Counted from the stretch's first letter, positions 36,402 through 45,864 are shown. The stretch: DNA of 64,000 bases from Candidatus Geothrix skivensis (GCA_016721195.1 JADKIO010000002.1:1-64000); one strand, 5' to 3'. Numbers and translations are program-made. The notes: generated by a model from the letters alone, not told the origin.

Positions 36402-37175
36402 TCAGCTGTGCCAAACCTGCCACCCCAGGCGAAGGATCAGGGCCCCCACCACCCCGATGAACACGCCCCGGACCCAGCGGCTGCCCTTGCTGAGGGCCAC
36501 CCGGGCGCCCAGGTAGCCCCCAACGCCGTTGGCCGCCGCCATGCCGAGGGCGATGGAGGGTATCCAACTGCCCTGCCAGACGAACAGCCCCATGGCCGTG
36601 AGGTTCGAGGCCCAGTTCACGCTCTTGGCCAGGGCCGAGGCCCGGAGGAAGTCGAAGCCCAGGATCGCCACGAACAGGAAGATCAGCAGCGAGCCCACGC
36701 CGGGTCCGAAGAAACCATCGTAGAAGCCCAGGACCAGCGCGATGCCCAGGGCCAGTCCCCGCTGATGCCCCAGGCCGAAGCGGGGGGCGTGCAGGCGCCC
36801 CAGATCGGGCCTGAGCAGGATGAAGGCCAGCATGACCACCAGCAGGATGAGCATGACCGGCCGCAGGAAATCGCCGTGGACCCGGTAGGTCAGCCAGACG
36901 CCCCCACAGGAGCCGAGGGCCGAGGCCAGCACGGGCCCCACCAGCTCGCGCCAGGCCAGGGTCCCCGCCCGGAGGAACTTGCCGGCGGCCATGGTGGCGC
37001 CCGTGACCGCCACCACCTTGTTGGTGCCAAGAAGCGTGGGCAGGGGCGTTCCGAAAGGCAGCGCGAGCATGAGCGCGGGGATCGTGATCAGGCCGCCGCC
37101 ACCCACCACCGCGTCGATGAACCCCGCCAGCAGGGCGGCGAGCATGAGGAGCAGAAGGACCGGAAGGTCGGGCAC
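36402..37175 (-). CDS. TauE/SafE-family membrane permease (YfcA-like)
   Basis: A 257-residue inner-membrane protein with about eight hydrophobic spans. The family signatures AGFIDAVVGGGGLITIPALM near the start and FYDGFFGPGVGSLLIF in the second half are clear. TauE/SafE members export sulfite or sulfoacetate-type anions; YfcA-like members remain undefined. It starts just after the frr gene ends on the same strand, so co-transcription is likely without obvious functional meaning. Confidence 0.85.
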   Translation of the reverse strand: MPDLPVLLLLMLAALLAGFIDAVVGGGGLITIPALMLALPFGTPLPTLLGTNKVVAVTGATMAAGKFLRAGTLAWRELVGPVLASALGSCGGVWLTYRVHGDFLRPVMLILLVVMLAFILLRPDLGRLHAPRFGLGHQRGLALGIALVLGFYDGFFGPGVGSLLIFLFVAILGFDFLRASALAKSVNWASNLTAMGLFVWQGSWIPSIALGMAAANGVGGYLGARVALSKGSRWVRGVFIGVVGALILRLGWQVWHS

Positions 37176-37179
37176 GAAC

Positions 37180-37755
37180 TTAAACTTTTAATATCTCCGC
37201 TTCCTTGTGCTTCATGGCCTCGTCGATCTCCTTGATGTGGGCATCGGTGATCTTCTGGATGTCCTCCAGGGCCTTCTTCGCCGTGTCCTCGGAGATGTGG
37301 GCCTCCTTGGCCTTCTCGAGCTTCTTCACATCCTCGTTGGCGTCCCGGCGGATGTTGCGCACGCCGGTCTTGATCTCCTCGCCCAGGCGATGGAGCACCT
37401 TCACGAGCTCCTTGCGGCGCTCCTCGGTGAGCATGGGGATGGGCAGGCGGATCACGTTGCCGTCGTTGCCGGGGTTGATGCCCAGTTCGGACTTGAGGAT
37501 GGCCGTCTCCACGGCCTTGATGGCGCTCTTGTCGAAGGGCGTCACCACCAGCATGCCCGCCTCGGGCACCGAGATCGTGGCCATCTGGTTCAGGGGCACC
37601 ACGGAGCCGTAGTAGTCCACGTGCACGTTATCCAGCAGGCTGGCGTTGGCCCGGCCCGTGCGGATGGTGCCCATCTCCTTCTTCAGCGCCTCCACGGACG
37701 CATGCATGCGGCGCTTGGTCTCCTGCAGGATGGCATCGGGGGTCTGGGCGGACAT
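37180..37755 (-). CDS. frr: ribosome recycling factor
   Basis: Splits post-termination ribosomes together with EF-G; 191 residues. ATG 37755 (MSAQTPDAILQETKRRM) is preferred over a GTG at 37761. Landmarks are GTIRTGRANASLLDNVHVDY, TPFDKSAIKAVETAIL and the C-terminal three-helix bundle with RNIRRDANEDVKKLEK. It ends five bases before the permease gene. Confidence 0.98.
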   Translation of the reverse strand: MSAQTPDAILQETKRRMHASVEALKKEMGTIRTGRANASLLDNVHVDYYGSVVPLNQMATISVPEAGMLVVTPFDKSAIKAVETAILKSELGINPGNDGNVIRLPIPMLTEERRKELVKVLHRLGEEIKTGVRNIRRDANEDVKKLEKAKEAHISEDTAKKALEDIQKITDAHIKEIDEAMKHKEAEILKV

Positions 37756-37859
37756 GGGCACCTCGGGATGGACAGCTTTCCTTTATACAACAGGGAGAAG
37801 CCCGCTGCAGGTTCCCCGTGCGTGCTAGAGTGTGGGCACTTTCCTACCCCGAGGTCCCC

Positions 37860-38714
37860 ATGCGCACGCTTCGCCTGCTGGCCCCCTTGGCCGTCCTTTC
37901 CCTGGCCGCCGCCCCCCTCGCCGCCTCGACGGACATGGCCCTGACGACGGCGGATGGCTTCACCCTCAAGGGCACCCTCACCCTGCCCACCACCAAGGGC
38001 AAGGCCCCCGTGGTGATCCTCGCCCACCAGTTCCGCGCCGACCGGAGCGGCTGGGGGCCCCTGGCCGAGCGCCTCGCGGCCCGGGGCATCGGAACGCTGG
38101 CCCTGGACCTCCGTGGCCATGGCGCCAGCACCCAGAAGGGCGGTGTGGAACTGCCCGTCACCAGCAACTTCATGACCTCGGCCCAGGCCGTGGGCTTCGA
38201 CCGGATTCCCGGCGATCTGGCCCAGGCCGCCGCCTGGCTGCGCAAGCAGCCCGGCGTGGATGGCCGGCGCATCGGGCTGGCGGGCTCCAGCGTGGGTGCC
38301 CTGTCGGTGCTCCTGGCCGCCCCCGAGATCAAGCCGGTGGCGGTGCTCAGCCTCAGCCCCGCCGGCATCGGCGCCTTCGGTGCCGATGCCCCGGAGAAGC
38401 TGAAGGCCGCCGTGCTGCGGGCCCGGGCCTCGTCCCTGGTGCTGGCCTCCGCCGGCGACAAGGAAGCCCATGGCAATGCCCTGGCCCTGAAGGATCTGCC
38501 GGGGGTCTCCCTCAACCTGGCGGAAGGCGATGAGCACGGTTTCGACTACTTCAAGGGCCGTGCCGATCTCATGGCCATCTTCTTCGGCGAGTACCTCACC
38601 TACCACCGCACAGGCCAGTCCTATGGCGGGCCCGCCGCCAAGAAGCCCACCCCCGGCAACGTCATCAACGACAAGATGCTGGCGGAAAAGAAGGCCGCCG
38701 AAGCCACCAAGTAG
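37860..38714 (+). CDS. secreted alpha/beta hydrolase (dienelactone hydrolase-like)
   Basis: A 284-residue protein. ATG 37860 follows GAGG and opens a signal peptide (MRTLRLLAPLAVLSLAAAPL), so it is likely periplasmic. The hydrolase fold shows VVILAHQFRADRSGWG (oxyanion strand), LALDLRGHGAS, the nucleophile elbow GLAGSSVGALSVL with Ser as in GxSxG, and EHGFDYFKG with the catalytic His. The substrate is unknown; an esterase or peptidase role is possible. A short lipoprotein gene follows 19 bases later. Confidence 0.8.
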   Translation: MRTLRLLAPLAVLSLAAAPLAASTDMALTTADGFTLKGTLTLPTTKGKAPVVILAHQFRADRSGWGPLAERLAARGIGTLALDLRGHGASTQKGGVELPVTSNFMTSAQAVGFDRIPGDLAQAAAWLRKQPGVDGRRIGLAGSSVGALSVLLAAPEIKPVAVLSLSPAGIGAFGADAPEKLKAAVLRARASSLVLASAGDKEAHGNALALKDLPGVSLNLAEGDEHGFDYFKGRADLMAIFFGEYLTYHRTGQSYGGPAAKKPTPGNVINDKMLAEKKAAEATK

Positions 38715-38733
38715 GCTGCGTCCAGGTGCCCCG

Positions 38734-39162
38734 ATGAATGGGTGCAGGCCAGGGTTCCCACGCCTCACCGCCCTGCTCGGGCTGGCCCTGGTTTGCGCGA
38801 TGTTCGCCTGCTCCGGATCCCGCCACCTGGAGACCCGGCTGGGGGGGCGGGCCATGGAGGATCTCCGGGCTGAGGCCCATAAGGTCGATGGACGTTGGCA
38901 GGTCGAGCTGCTGCTACCAGCGGGAAGGTGGACGGTCGAGCCCCAGGAGGGCCAGGCCTGCGACCTCCTCCCGAACGAGCCGAGGGCGACCCTCCGCTGG
39001 AAGGTCGCCCCTGATCGCTGGGCCCAGCAGAACCGGCCCTTCCGCTTTGATCTCGTCGGAGCGTCGGGCCTGCGCCTCTCCTTCTCCGTCATCTACCCGA
39101 ACAGCCTTCCCGGCGGGAACGCCATGGTGGACGTGTGGCGCGTGCTCAGCGGCGGCAAATAG
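38734..39162 (+). CDS. small lipoprotein of unknown function
   Basis: A 142-residue frame with a lipoprotein signal: MNGCRPGFPRLTALLGLALV ending in CAMFACSGS, where the second Cys is the likely lipidation site. The mature part looks like a beta domain with WQVELLLPAGRWTVEP and FRFDLVGASGLRLSFSV. I recognise no family. It follows the hydrolase gene closely on the same strand and could be co-transcribed. Confidence 0.65.
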   Translation: MNGCRPGFPRLTALLGLALVCAMFACSGSRHLETRLGGRAMEDLRAEAHKVDGRWQVELLLPAGRWTVEPQEGQACDLLPNEPRATLRWKVAPDRWAQQNRPFRFDLVGASGLRLSFSVIYPNSLPGGNAMVDVWRVLSGGK

Positions 39163-39169
39163 TCCCGGC

Positions 39170-40444
39170 CTAGTGGAACTGCTGGGCTTCGGTGGAGCCG
39201 GCCAGGGCCAGCGTGGAGGCCAGCCCGCTGCTGATGGCCTGGGCCACCTCGTCGAAGTAGCCGGTGCCCACCTCCCGCTGGTGCTTGGTGGCGGTGTAGC
39301 CCTTCGCCTCGGAGGCGAACTCCGCCTCCTGCAGGCGGGAGTAGGCGGTCATGTGCTCCGTGCGGTAGGCGTTGGCCAGCTCGAACATGCCGTGGTTGAG
39401 GCTGTGGAAGCCCGCCAGGGTGATGAACTGGAACTTGTAGCCCAGGTTCCCGAGTTCCTGCTGGAAGGTGGCGATCTCGGCGTCGCTGAGCTTCTTCTTC
39501 CAGTTGAACGAAGGTGAGCAGTTGTAGGCCAGCAGCTTGCCGGGGAACTGGGCGTGGACGCCCTCGGCGAATTCCCTGGCCTCCTTGAGGTCCGGCGTGG
39601 AGGTCTCGCACCAGATGAGGTCGCAGTAGGGCGCGTAGGCCTTGGCCCGGGCGATGGCCATGTCGACGCCGCCGGTGATGCGGTGGAAGCCCTCGGGGGT
39701 GCGCTCGCCGGTGAGGAAGGGCTGATCGCGCTCATCGATGTCGGAGGTGATGAGGCGGGCGGAGTCGGCGTCCGTGCGGGCGATGACGAGGGTGGGCACG
39801 TCCATGACATCCGCCGCCAGACGGGCCGCCACCAGGGTGCGGATGAAGTGGCCCGTGGGGATGAGCACCTTGCCGCCCAGGTGGCCGCACTTCTTTTCGC
39901 TGGAGAGCTGGTCCTCGAAGTGGACGCCCGCGGCGCCCGCCTCGATCATGCCCTTCATCAACTCGTAGGCGTTGAGAGGCCCGCCGAAACCGGCCTCCGC
40001 ATCGGCCACGATGGGCAGGAACCAGTCGCGGCTGACGCCCCCCTCGCCGTGCTCCACCTGGTCCGCCCGCTGGAGGGCCCCGTTCAGGCGCTTCACCAGG
40101 GCCGGCACCGAGTTGGCCGGGTAGAGGCTCTGGTCCGGGTAGGTCTGGCCCGACAGATTGGCATCCGCGGCCACCTGCCAGCCGGAGCAGTAGATGGCCT
40201 TCAACCCGGCCTTGGCCATCTGCACCGCCTGGCCGCCACTGAGGGCGCCCAGGGCCCGGGTGGGCTGCGCTTCCTGCAGCAGCTTCCAGAGCTTCCGCGC
40301 CCCCAGCATGGCCAGGGTGTGCTCGATGCGGAGGCTGCCGCGCAGCTTCTTCACGGTCTCAGCCGTGTAGGGGCGTGTGATGCCCTCCCAGCGCTGGGCG
40401 GCGAAGTCGTCTTCGATGGGGGGGATGGGGAAGCGGGGGGTCAT
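39170..40444 (-). CDS. aceA: isocitrate lyase
   Basis: First enzyme of the glyoxylate shunt: isocitrate to succinate and glyoxylate. It is 424 residues and intact. [20 protein letters not shown] contains the catalytic Cys in KKCGH, and the metal-binding region is [16 protein letters not shown]. The gene is divergent from a ScfR/RamB-type regulator that controls such genes elsewhere. No malate synthase lies in the window. A CTTTGTCAAAG palindrome is 32 bases upstream of the start. AGGTGTTCC precedes the ATG. Confidence 0.97.
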   Translation of the reverse strand: MTPRFPIPPIEDDFAAQRWEGITRPYTAETVKKLRGSLRIEHTLAMLGARKLWKLLQEAQPTRALGALSGGQAVQMAKAGLKAIYCSGWQVAADANLSGQTYPDQSLYPANSVPALVKRLNGALQRADQVEHGEGGVSRDWFLPIVADAEAGFGGPLNAYELMKGMIEAGAAGVHFEDQLSSEKKCGHLGGKVLIPTGHFIRTLVAARLAADVMDVPTLVIARTDADSARLITSDIDERDQPFLTGERTPEGFHRITGGVDMAIARAKAYAPYCDLIWCETSTPDLKEAREFAEGVHAQFPGKLLAYNCSPSFNWKKKLSDAEIATFQQELGNLGYKFQFITLAGFHSLNHGMFELANAYRTEHMTAYSRLQEAEFASEAKGYTATKHQREVGTGYFDEVAQAISSGLASTLALAGSTEAQQFH

Positions 40445-40475
40445 GGAACACCTCGAATGGGGGTTGGGAGTGGCG

Positions 40476-40486
40476 CTTTGTCAAAG
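40476..40486. promoter_or_regulatory. 11-bp palindrome in the aceA/regulator gap
   Basis: CTTTG-T-CAAAG lies 32 bases upstream of aceA in the divergent gap. It resembles the half-sites of RamB-type regulators, so it is a candidate operator. Confidence 0.45.
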
Positions 40487-40570
40487 ATTGACTTATTCTG
40501 CTTCAAGTCAATGAACAGCTGATTTGATAGGGGTTGATCTGAAAATTTTGGTCAATTTTCTTTCGGGATT

Positions 40571-40587
40571 TTGTAAATTATTGTAAA
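40571..40587. promoter_or_regulatory. TTGTAAA direct repeat before the regulator gene
   Basis: Two TTGTAAA units start 10 bases apart, right before the regulator ATG. The spacing of one helix turn suggests a cooperative binding site, perhaps for autoregulation. Confidence 0.4.
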
Positions 40588-40596
40588 AGAGGTCCC

Positions 40597-42039
40597 ATGC
40601 CCTCCGCCCCGCCCACCAAGCCCGCCGCCCGCCTGGGCGCCAAGATCCGGCTCCTCCGCCGCCAGGAGGGTCTGAGCCAGGTCCAGCTGGCGGAGGCCCT
40701 GGGCATCAGCCCCAGCTACCTCAACCTCATCGAGGGGAACAAGCGGCCCCTCACCGCCCCCCTGCTCATCCGCCTGGCCCAGCAGTTCAAGCTGGACTTG
40801 AAGGCCCTGGCCCCCGAGGAAGACCAGCGGCTGTCCGACGACCTCATGGAAGTCTTCGGCGATCCCCTGTTCGAATCCCATGGGCTGCAGGCCCAGGATG
40901 TGCGTGAGCTGGTGCAGAACAGCCCGGACCTGGCCCGGGGCGTCTTCGAGCTCTACCGGGCTTTCCAGCATGCCCAGGGCAGCCTGGACACCCTGGCCTC
41001 CAAGCTCAGCGATGGCCAGGGGTTCGACCCCGAGGCCACGCGCCTGCCTTCCGAAGAGGTCGGCGACTTCATCCAGCAGGCCATGAACCACTTCCCGGAG
41101 CTGGAGGTCGCCGCCGAAGCCCTGTGGGCCGGCACCGCCCTCGACATCGACCATCTCTACCCGGGCCTGGTCTCGGTCTTCGAGGCCCGCGGCATCGCCA
41201 TCCGCATCCATCGGGTGTCGGAAGGTCCGGGGCTCCTGCGCCGCTACGAGCCGGACCGGAAGGCCATCAGCCTCTCGGAGCTGCTGCCCCAGCGCAGCCG
41301 CACCTTCCAGCTGGCCCACCAGCTGGCCCTCCTGGAGCACGACGAGTTGCTGGACCGCCTCACCACCCACCCGCTGCTGCGCACGGTTGCCTCCCGGGCC
41401 CTGGCCCGGGTGGCCCTGGCCAACTACTTCGCCAGCGCCGTGCTCATGCCCTACGACCGGTTCCTCCGGGCCGCCCGGGTCGAGCGCTACGACATCGACA
41501 TCCTGGCCCGGCGTTTCCAGGCCAGCTTCGAGCAGGTCTGCCACCGCCTCACCACCCTGCGGCGCCCCGGGGCGGAAGGCGTCCCCTTCCACTTCCTGCG
41601 CATCGATATCGCCGGCAACATCTCGAAGAGCTTCTCCGCCTCGGGCATCCGGTTCGCGCGGTTCTCCGGCGCCTGTCCCCGCTGGAACGCCCATGCCGCC
41701 TTCCTCACGCCGGGTCTCATCCGCACCCAGATCAGCGAGATGCCCGATGGCCGCAAGTACTTCTGCATCGCCCGCACCCTGCAGAAGGACACCGGCGGCT
41801 ACCGCGGCCAGCACGCCATGCAGGCGGTGGGCCTGGGCTGCGAGATGGGCCATGCCAAGGAGCTCATCTACGCCGACGGCCTGCGCCTGGACCAGCCCCC
41901 CGTGCCCATCGGCGTCACCTGCCGCCTGTGCGAGCGCACCGACTGCGAGCAGCGCGCCTTCCCACCCCTGCAGCAGGCCTTCAAGGTCGAGGAGAACCTC
42001 CGCCGCACCAGCTTCTATGCACGGATCGAGGGGAGCTGA
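40597..42039 (+). CDS. XRE-family regulator of the ScfR/RamB type (HTH, degenerate ImmA/IrrE, C-terminal Cys domain)
   Basis: A 480-residue transcription factor. Residues about 8-70 are an XRE helix-turn-helix (AKIRLLRRQEGLSQVQLAEAL, ISPSYLNLIEGNKRPLT). The middle contains the IrrE-like region, but the metalloprotease motif HExxH is replaced by LAHQLALLEHDE, so protease activity is unlikely. The C-terminal domain (DUF2083 type) carries CRLCERTDCEQRAFPPL and binds acyl-CoA-like signals in relatives such as RamB and ScfR, which control acetate and propionate metabolism. Its divergent position to aceA fits a role in the glyoxylate shunt. Confidence 0.85.
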   Translation: MPSAPPTKPAARLGAKIRLLRRQEGLSQVQLAEALGISPSYLNLIEGNKRPLTAPLLIRLAQQFKLDLKALAPEEDQRLSDDLMEVFGDPLFESHGLQAQDVRELVQNSPDLARGVFELYRAFQHAQGSLDTLASKLSDGQGFDPEATRLPSEEVGDFIQQAMNHFPELEVAAEALWAGTALDIDHLYPGLVSVFEARGIAIRIHRVSEGPGLLRRYEPDRKAISLSELLPQRSRTFQLAHQLALLEHDELLDRLTTHPLLRTVASRALARVALANYFASAVLMPYDRFLRAARVERYDIDILARRFQASFEQVCHRLTTLRRPGAEGVPFHFLRIDIAGNISKSFSASGIRFARFSGACPRWNAHAAFLTPGLIRTQISEMPDGRKYFCIARTLQKDTGGYRGQHAMQAVGLGCEMGHAKELIYADGLRLDQPPVPIGVTCRLCERTDCEQRAFPPLQQAFKVEENLRRTSFYARIEGS

Positions 42040-43086
42040 TCAGCCCTTCGCCAGCCGACCTGCGGGTTCCTCGATCCAGCGGTGCACAGCCGCCGCCGCG
42101 AGGACCGCCAGTCCCAGCGACAGCGCGAACCCCATGCGCCCCTGCAGGTGCGGCGCCACCAGCTTCATGGTGAAGGGATGCAGCAGGTAGAGGCCGTAGC
42201 TCCAGGCGCCCAGGCGCGTGAGGGCCTTGCCGAACCAGCCTGGCGCGCCATCCCGCGTGAAGGCGGCGAGCGCCACCAGGACCGCGATGATCAGCAGATA
42301 CCGGTAGCGGAGCCACCCGGTCAGGGCTGCCAGGTGGTCGAAGAACTGGGGGGTGGGGCGCAGCAGCAGCCAGAGCAGCGGCAGGGCGATGAGCAGGGCC
42401 AGCTTGGGATCCAACCGCTCGTCCGTGCGGGCGTGCAGTCCCGCCAGCAGGCCACCCCAGGCCAGGAGGAAGAGCTGGTTGGGGGCCATCACGTAGGTGT
42501 GGAACTGGTTCCAGCGGGGCTGTTCCATCACGCCATGGAGCGTGGAGGGCAGGCTCCAGAGCCACAGCCCCACGGCCAGGGTCACCAGGAACCAGAGTCC
42601 GCCCTTCTCCCGCAGCCATGCGAGCGCCGGATAGGCGAAGTAGAGCAGTGAGACCAGCCCGACGTACCACCCTCCGGTCACCAGCGCATGGTTGGGATGG
42701 AAGGCGCCGAAGGTGAGGGTGAGGTTCTCCAGGATGAAACGCCAGGTCGGATCCGGGCCCATGCCCAGGTGGAAGGCGACGTTCAGGGCGCAGGCCAGGT
42801 AGAACACCGGCGCCAGCCGCAGGAAGCGCCGGAACCAGAAGCGCCAGACCCCTTCCCCCTGGATGCGCTGCCAGGAGGCGGTGCGGAAGAGCAGGAAGCC
42901 GCTCAGCACGAAGAAGGCCGAGACGCCGTAGTTCCCCAGCTTCGCCAGGGCCATGTTCTGGCCCGAGCCGGACTGGGTGAGGTCGTACCACACGCTGAGG
43001 TGGTAGACCGCCACGCACAGGGCCAGGATCCCCCGGAGGGGATCCAGGTAGCCGAGGCGGCCCTTGGGACTAGCGGTACCGGACAA
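42040..43086 (-). CDS. acyltransferase family 3 membrane protein (OafA/YrhL type)
   Basis: A 348-residue inner-membrane acyltransferase with about ten hydrophobic spans. The opening GYLDPLRGILALCVAVYHLS and the FFVLSGFLLFRTASW segment are typical; the latter includes the conserved region of the family. Relatives acetylate O-antigen or other surface sugars. Its start overlaps the purM stop by 17 bases, so it is translationally coupled to purM, though the functions are unrelated. Convergent with the upstream regulator gene. Confidence 0.88.
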   Translation of the reverse strand: MSGTASPKGRLGYLDPLRGILALCVAVYHLSVWYDLTQSGSGQNMALAKLGNYGVSAFFVLSGFLLFRTASWQRIQGEGVWRFWFRRFLRLAPVFYLACALNVAFHLGMGPDPTWRFILENLTLTFGAFHPNHALVTGGWYVGLVSLLYFAYPALAWLREKGGLWFLVTLAVGLWLWSLPSTLHGVMEQPRWNQFHTYVMAPNQLFLLAWGGLLAGLHARTDERLDPKLALLIALPLLWLLLRPTPQFFDHLAALTGWLRYRYLLIIAVLVALAAFTRDGAPGWFGKALTRLGAWSYGLYLLHPFTMKLVAPHLQGRMGFALSLGLAVLAAAAVHRWIEEPAGRLAKG

Positions 43087-44104
43087 CGCCCGAACCAGAG
43101 GTCAGGCGCCCCAGCACCCAGGCGGGTTCCTCGGCGGCGTGGAGGTCCGCCAGCACCTCGTCCACCCGGTTGGCCTTGACGATCAGCACCATGCCCACGC
43201 CCAGGTTCAGGGCCTGGCGGGCGTCGTCCATGCCGAGCCCACCCTTGTCCATGAGGAAGGTGAAAAGGGCCGGGATCTGCCAGCTGGCGGTATCGATCTC
43301 CGCGTCCACCGACTCGGACAGCACCCGGGGCAGGTTGTCCGTGAGGCCGCCTCCGGTGATGTGGGCCATGGCCACCAGCTTGCCCGCCTTCACCAGGGGC
43401 ATGACGGGCGTCAGGTAGCTGCGGTGGATGGCCAGCAGGGCCTGGGCCACGGTCCGGCCCGTGCCCGGCAGGGGGTCGTTCACGTCCAGCTTTTCCAGCT
43501 CGAAGCAGACCTTGCGGGCCAGGGAATAGCCATTGGTGTGCAGGCCCGAGCTGGGGAGCCCCAGCAGGACGTCGCCCGGCGCCAGGTAGGAAAGCCTGGG
43601 CAGGAGGTCCGCCTCATCCACCACGCCCACGATGGTGCCGGCCACGTCCACCTCGCCCTCGGCGTAGACGCCGGGCATCTCCGCCAGCTCGCCGCCGATG
43701 AGGGCGCAGCCGGAGGCTTTGCAAGCGGTGGCCATGCCCTTGACGATCTGCTCGATGACCTCGGGCTCCAGCCGCTGGGCGGCGATGTAGTCCAGGAAGA
43801 ACAGGGGCCGGGCGCCCTGCACCAGAATGTCGTTGATGCAGTGGTTCACCAGATCCTGGCCCACCGTGTCCCAGAGGCCGGCCCGCCGGGCCACCTTCAT
43901 CTTGGTGCCCACGCCATCCATGCTGCTGACGAGGATGGGTTTGGTCTCGGCGAAGCGGGCCTCGAAGAGCCCGCCGAAGAGGCCGATGTCACTGCGGACG
44001 CCGGGGGTCCTGGTGGCTTTCACGTGGGGCTTGATGCGCTTCAGGGCCTCGTCCTGGCGGCTGATGTCCACCCCACTGGACGCGTAGCTGACCTTCTCAG
44101 TCAT
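43070..44104 (-). CDS. purM: phosphoribosylformylglycinamidine cyclo-ligase
   Basis: AIR synthetase, the fifth step of purine synthesis. 344 residues from ATG 44104 (MTEKVSYASSGVDISRQDEA); the ATG at 44107 is too close to GGAGG. Landmarks are LVSSMDGVGTKMKVA, HCINDILVQGARPLFFLDY, ALIGGELAEMPGVY and AHITGGGLTDNLPR, all typical. The frame is open far upstream but without homology. It overlaps the acyltransferase gene. Confidence 0.97.
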   Translation of the reverse strand: MTEKVSYASSGVDISRQDEALKRIKPHVKATRTPGVRSDIGLFGGLFEARFAETKPILVSSMDGVGTKMKVARRAGLWDTVGQDLVNHCINDILVQGARPLFFLDYIAAQRLEPEVIEQIVKGMATACKASGCALIGGELAEMPGVYAEGEVDVAGTIVGVVDEADLLPRLSYLAPGDVLLGLPSSGLHTNGYSLARKVCFELEKLDVNDPLPGTGRTVAQALLAIHRSYLTPVMPLVKAGKLVAMAHITGGGLTDNLPRVLSESVDAEIDTASWQIPALFTFLMDKGGLGMDDARQALNLGVGMVLIVKANRVDEVLADLHAAEEPAWVLGRLTSGSGVVRYR

Positions 44105-44173
44105 CATTCCTCCCCGATCCCCCATGATCCCACAGCCGCCTTCGCCCCGGAAAAGGCCTATGCTGGAACTGCC

Positions 44174-44830
44174 ATGGACGCGCTTTCCGTCAATCCCATC
44201 CGGCCGGTCGCCCTCGGCGCCCTGGACGCGGTCCGCCCCCCCCAGGCCCTCCCGGTCCCGGCTGCGGACTCCAGTCAGCCCGCCAGGGCCACCCCCCTCT
44301 CCCTCCAGGATCTGGCCCAGACCCTGTTCCAGCGATCCCTGCAGGCGGCCACCCTGTTCCCCGTGGCCCCCACCGCCACGGGCACCGCCAGTCTGGTCCA
44401 GGAGGCTACCGCCTCCCTGCTGGCCTCCCTGAGCGCCCAGGGCAGCGCGGCCCCGGCCCAGGTTGCAGCGGCCACGCCATCCACGGCCCCCCCCTCGGCG
44501 CCCCCGGCCCCGACGGTCCAGGAGCTGCCGGCCCCCCAGGATGCCCTGGCCACCAGCCTGAGCCCGGAGTTCGCCATGCAGACGGCCCTGCGCTTCGGGG
44601 CGGGCGTGCAGGCCCAGGCGGCCCTGGCGGTGCCGGTGGGTGAGCTCGGAGCGGGCCTGGTGCGGGATGCGACCCAGGTGCTGCGCACGGGGCCGCTCCA
44701 GCCCCAGGGCGGCGGGCCCGGTCCCGAGGCCTTCACCCGGGCCCAGGCCACCCTCCAGCGGGTCCTGAGGAGCTACGAGGCCGCGGCGGTCCCGGCCCGA
44801 GGCAACGCTGCCCTGGACCTGCTGGCCTGA
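44174..44830 (+). CDS. Ala/Pro-rich hypothetical protein
   Basis: A 218-residue frame opening MDALSVNPIRPVALGALDAV. It has a Pro/Ala linker in the middle (TPSTAPPSAPPAPTV) and a helical end (FTRAQATLQRVLRSYEAAA). No signal peptide, membrane segment or known domain is visible. It lies between purM (divergent) and folE. It could be a flagellar hook-length or scaffold-like protein judging by composition alone, but that is speculative. Coding status is moderately likely from codon bias. Confidence 0.45.
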   Translation: MDALSVNPIRPVALGALDAVRPPQALPVPAADSSQPARATPLSLQDLAQTLFQRSLQAATLFPVAPTATGTASLVQEATASLLASLSAQGSAAPAQVAAATPSTAPPSAPPAPTVQELPAPQDALATSLSPEFAMQTALRFGAGVQAQAALAVPVGELGAGLVRDATQVLRTGPLQPQGGGPGPEAFTRAQATLQRVLRSYEAAAVPARGNAALDLLA

Positions 44831-44910
44831 GGGCACCGCAGGGGAAGGTTGCAGATCGGAGCCCGATCCTGGGAAAAGGAATGCCGCCTCCGGCGTAGAC
44901 TGGCGGAACC

Positions 44911-45471
44911 ATGACCCACCAGCCCCCGCCCCTTGACCGTCCCGCCGCCGAGGCCGCCGTCCGGGCCCTGCTGCGGGCCTTCGGCCAGGATCCAGAGGCA
45001 CCGGAGCTGAAGGCCACGCCGGGTCGGGTGGCGGAGTTCTGGACGGAGCGGCTGGCGGGCTATGGGGTGGACCTGGCCGCGGAGCTGAGGCCCCTGCCCG
45101 GCGATCTGGCCCCGGTGCCCGTCATCCTGGATCGCATCCCCTTCGTCAGCACCTGTGAGCACCACCTGGCCCCCTTCGAAGGCCACGCCACCATCGGCTA
45201 CCTGCCGGGCAAGGGTGGCACCGTGGGGCTGAGCAAGCTCGTGCGCGTCGTGCAGGCCTACGCCTGGCGGCTGCAGGTGCAGGAGCGCATGGCCCAGCAG
45301 ATCGCCGAGGCCCTGCAGCGGCACCTGCAGCCCGCCGCCTGGGGGGTCCACCTGGTGGCCGTCCACACCTGCATGGGCCACCGGGGCGTGAAGACCCCCG
45401 GCGTGCCCGTCCGCACCACCCTGCTGGGCGGGGCCTGGGAAGCGAACCCTCCCGCCCCCTTCCGGACCTGA
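44911..45471 (+). CDS. folE: GTP cyclohydrolase I
   Basis: Converts GTP to dihydroneopterin triphosphate for folate or pterin synthesis. 186 residues. The zinc ligands are in FVSTCEHHLAPFEGHATIGY (Cys and His) and VHTCMGHRGVKTPG (second Cys). GLSKLVRVVQAYAWRLQVQE completes the family core. The Gly in CMGHRG replaces the more common residue but keeps the motif. A TTG-start gene follows 9 bases later. Confidence 0.95.
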   Translation: MTHQPPPLDRPAAEAAVRALLRAFGQDPEAPELKATPGRVAEFWTERLAGYGVDLAAELRPLPGDLAPVPVILDRIPFVSTCEHHLAPFEGHATIGYLPGKGGTVGLSKLVRVVQAYAWRLQVQERMAQQIAEALQRHLQPAAWGVHLVAVHTCMGHRGVKTPGVPVRTTLLGGAWEANPPAPFRT

Positions 45472-45480
45472 GGCCCGCCC

Positions 45481-45864
45481 TTGTTCCAGGTCCGCGCCGA
45501 TCCCGAGCGAAACCGCCTCTACATCACTTTGGCCGGGCACCTGGAAGGGGAAGAGCGCCAGGCAGCCATGAAGGCACTCATGGCCGAAGCCGGCAAGCTC
45601 AGCGAAGGCTTCGGCGTGGTGTCGGACATCTCGGGGCTCCACGCCACCGATCAGGAGGGCTTCAAGGATTTCCTCCGCGCCAAGTCGGGCCTCAAGCTCC
45701 GGGGCGTCGGTATGGTCATCCGGGTGGTGAAGATCCCCCTCAGCCGCATTCAGGTAGAACGGATTTCGGAAGCCGCCGGCTATGAGGCCGAGAGCGTCGC
45801 CAGCATCGAGGAAGCGGATCGGCGGCTGGACGCCCTTGGGTCGGAGCCGCCACGGGGAACCTGA
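45481..45864 (+). CDS. STAS/SpoIIAA-like domain protein
   Basis: A 127-residue protein apparently starting with TTG 45481, 9 bases after folE. ITLAGHLEGEERQAAMKALM and FGVVSDISGLHATDQEGFKD recall the STAS-like family often annotated as SpoIIAA-like. These take part in binding or signalling, but the role here is unknown. There is no serine at a clear phosphorylation position. Possibly co-transcribed with folE; convergent with the next gene. Confidence 0.6.
   Translation: MFQVRADPERNRLYITLAGHLEGEERQAAMKALMAEAGKLSEGFGVVSDISGLHATDQEGFKDFLRAKSGLKLRGVGMVIRVVKIPLSRIQVERISEAAGYEAESVASIEEADRRLDALGSEPPRGT

Noticed and set aside
43064..44173. Plus-strand extension of the Ala/Pro-rich protein over purM
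   Set aside because: It is antisense to purM; only the part from ATG 44174 has its own composition and is free of an opposing gene.
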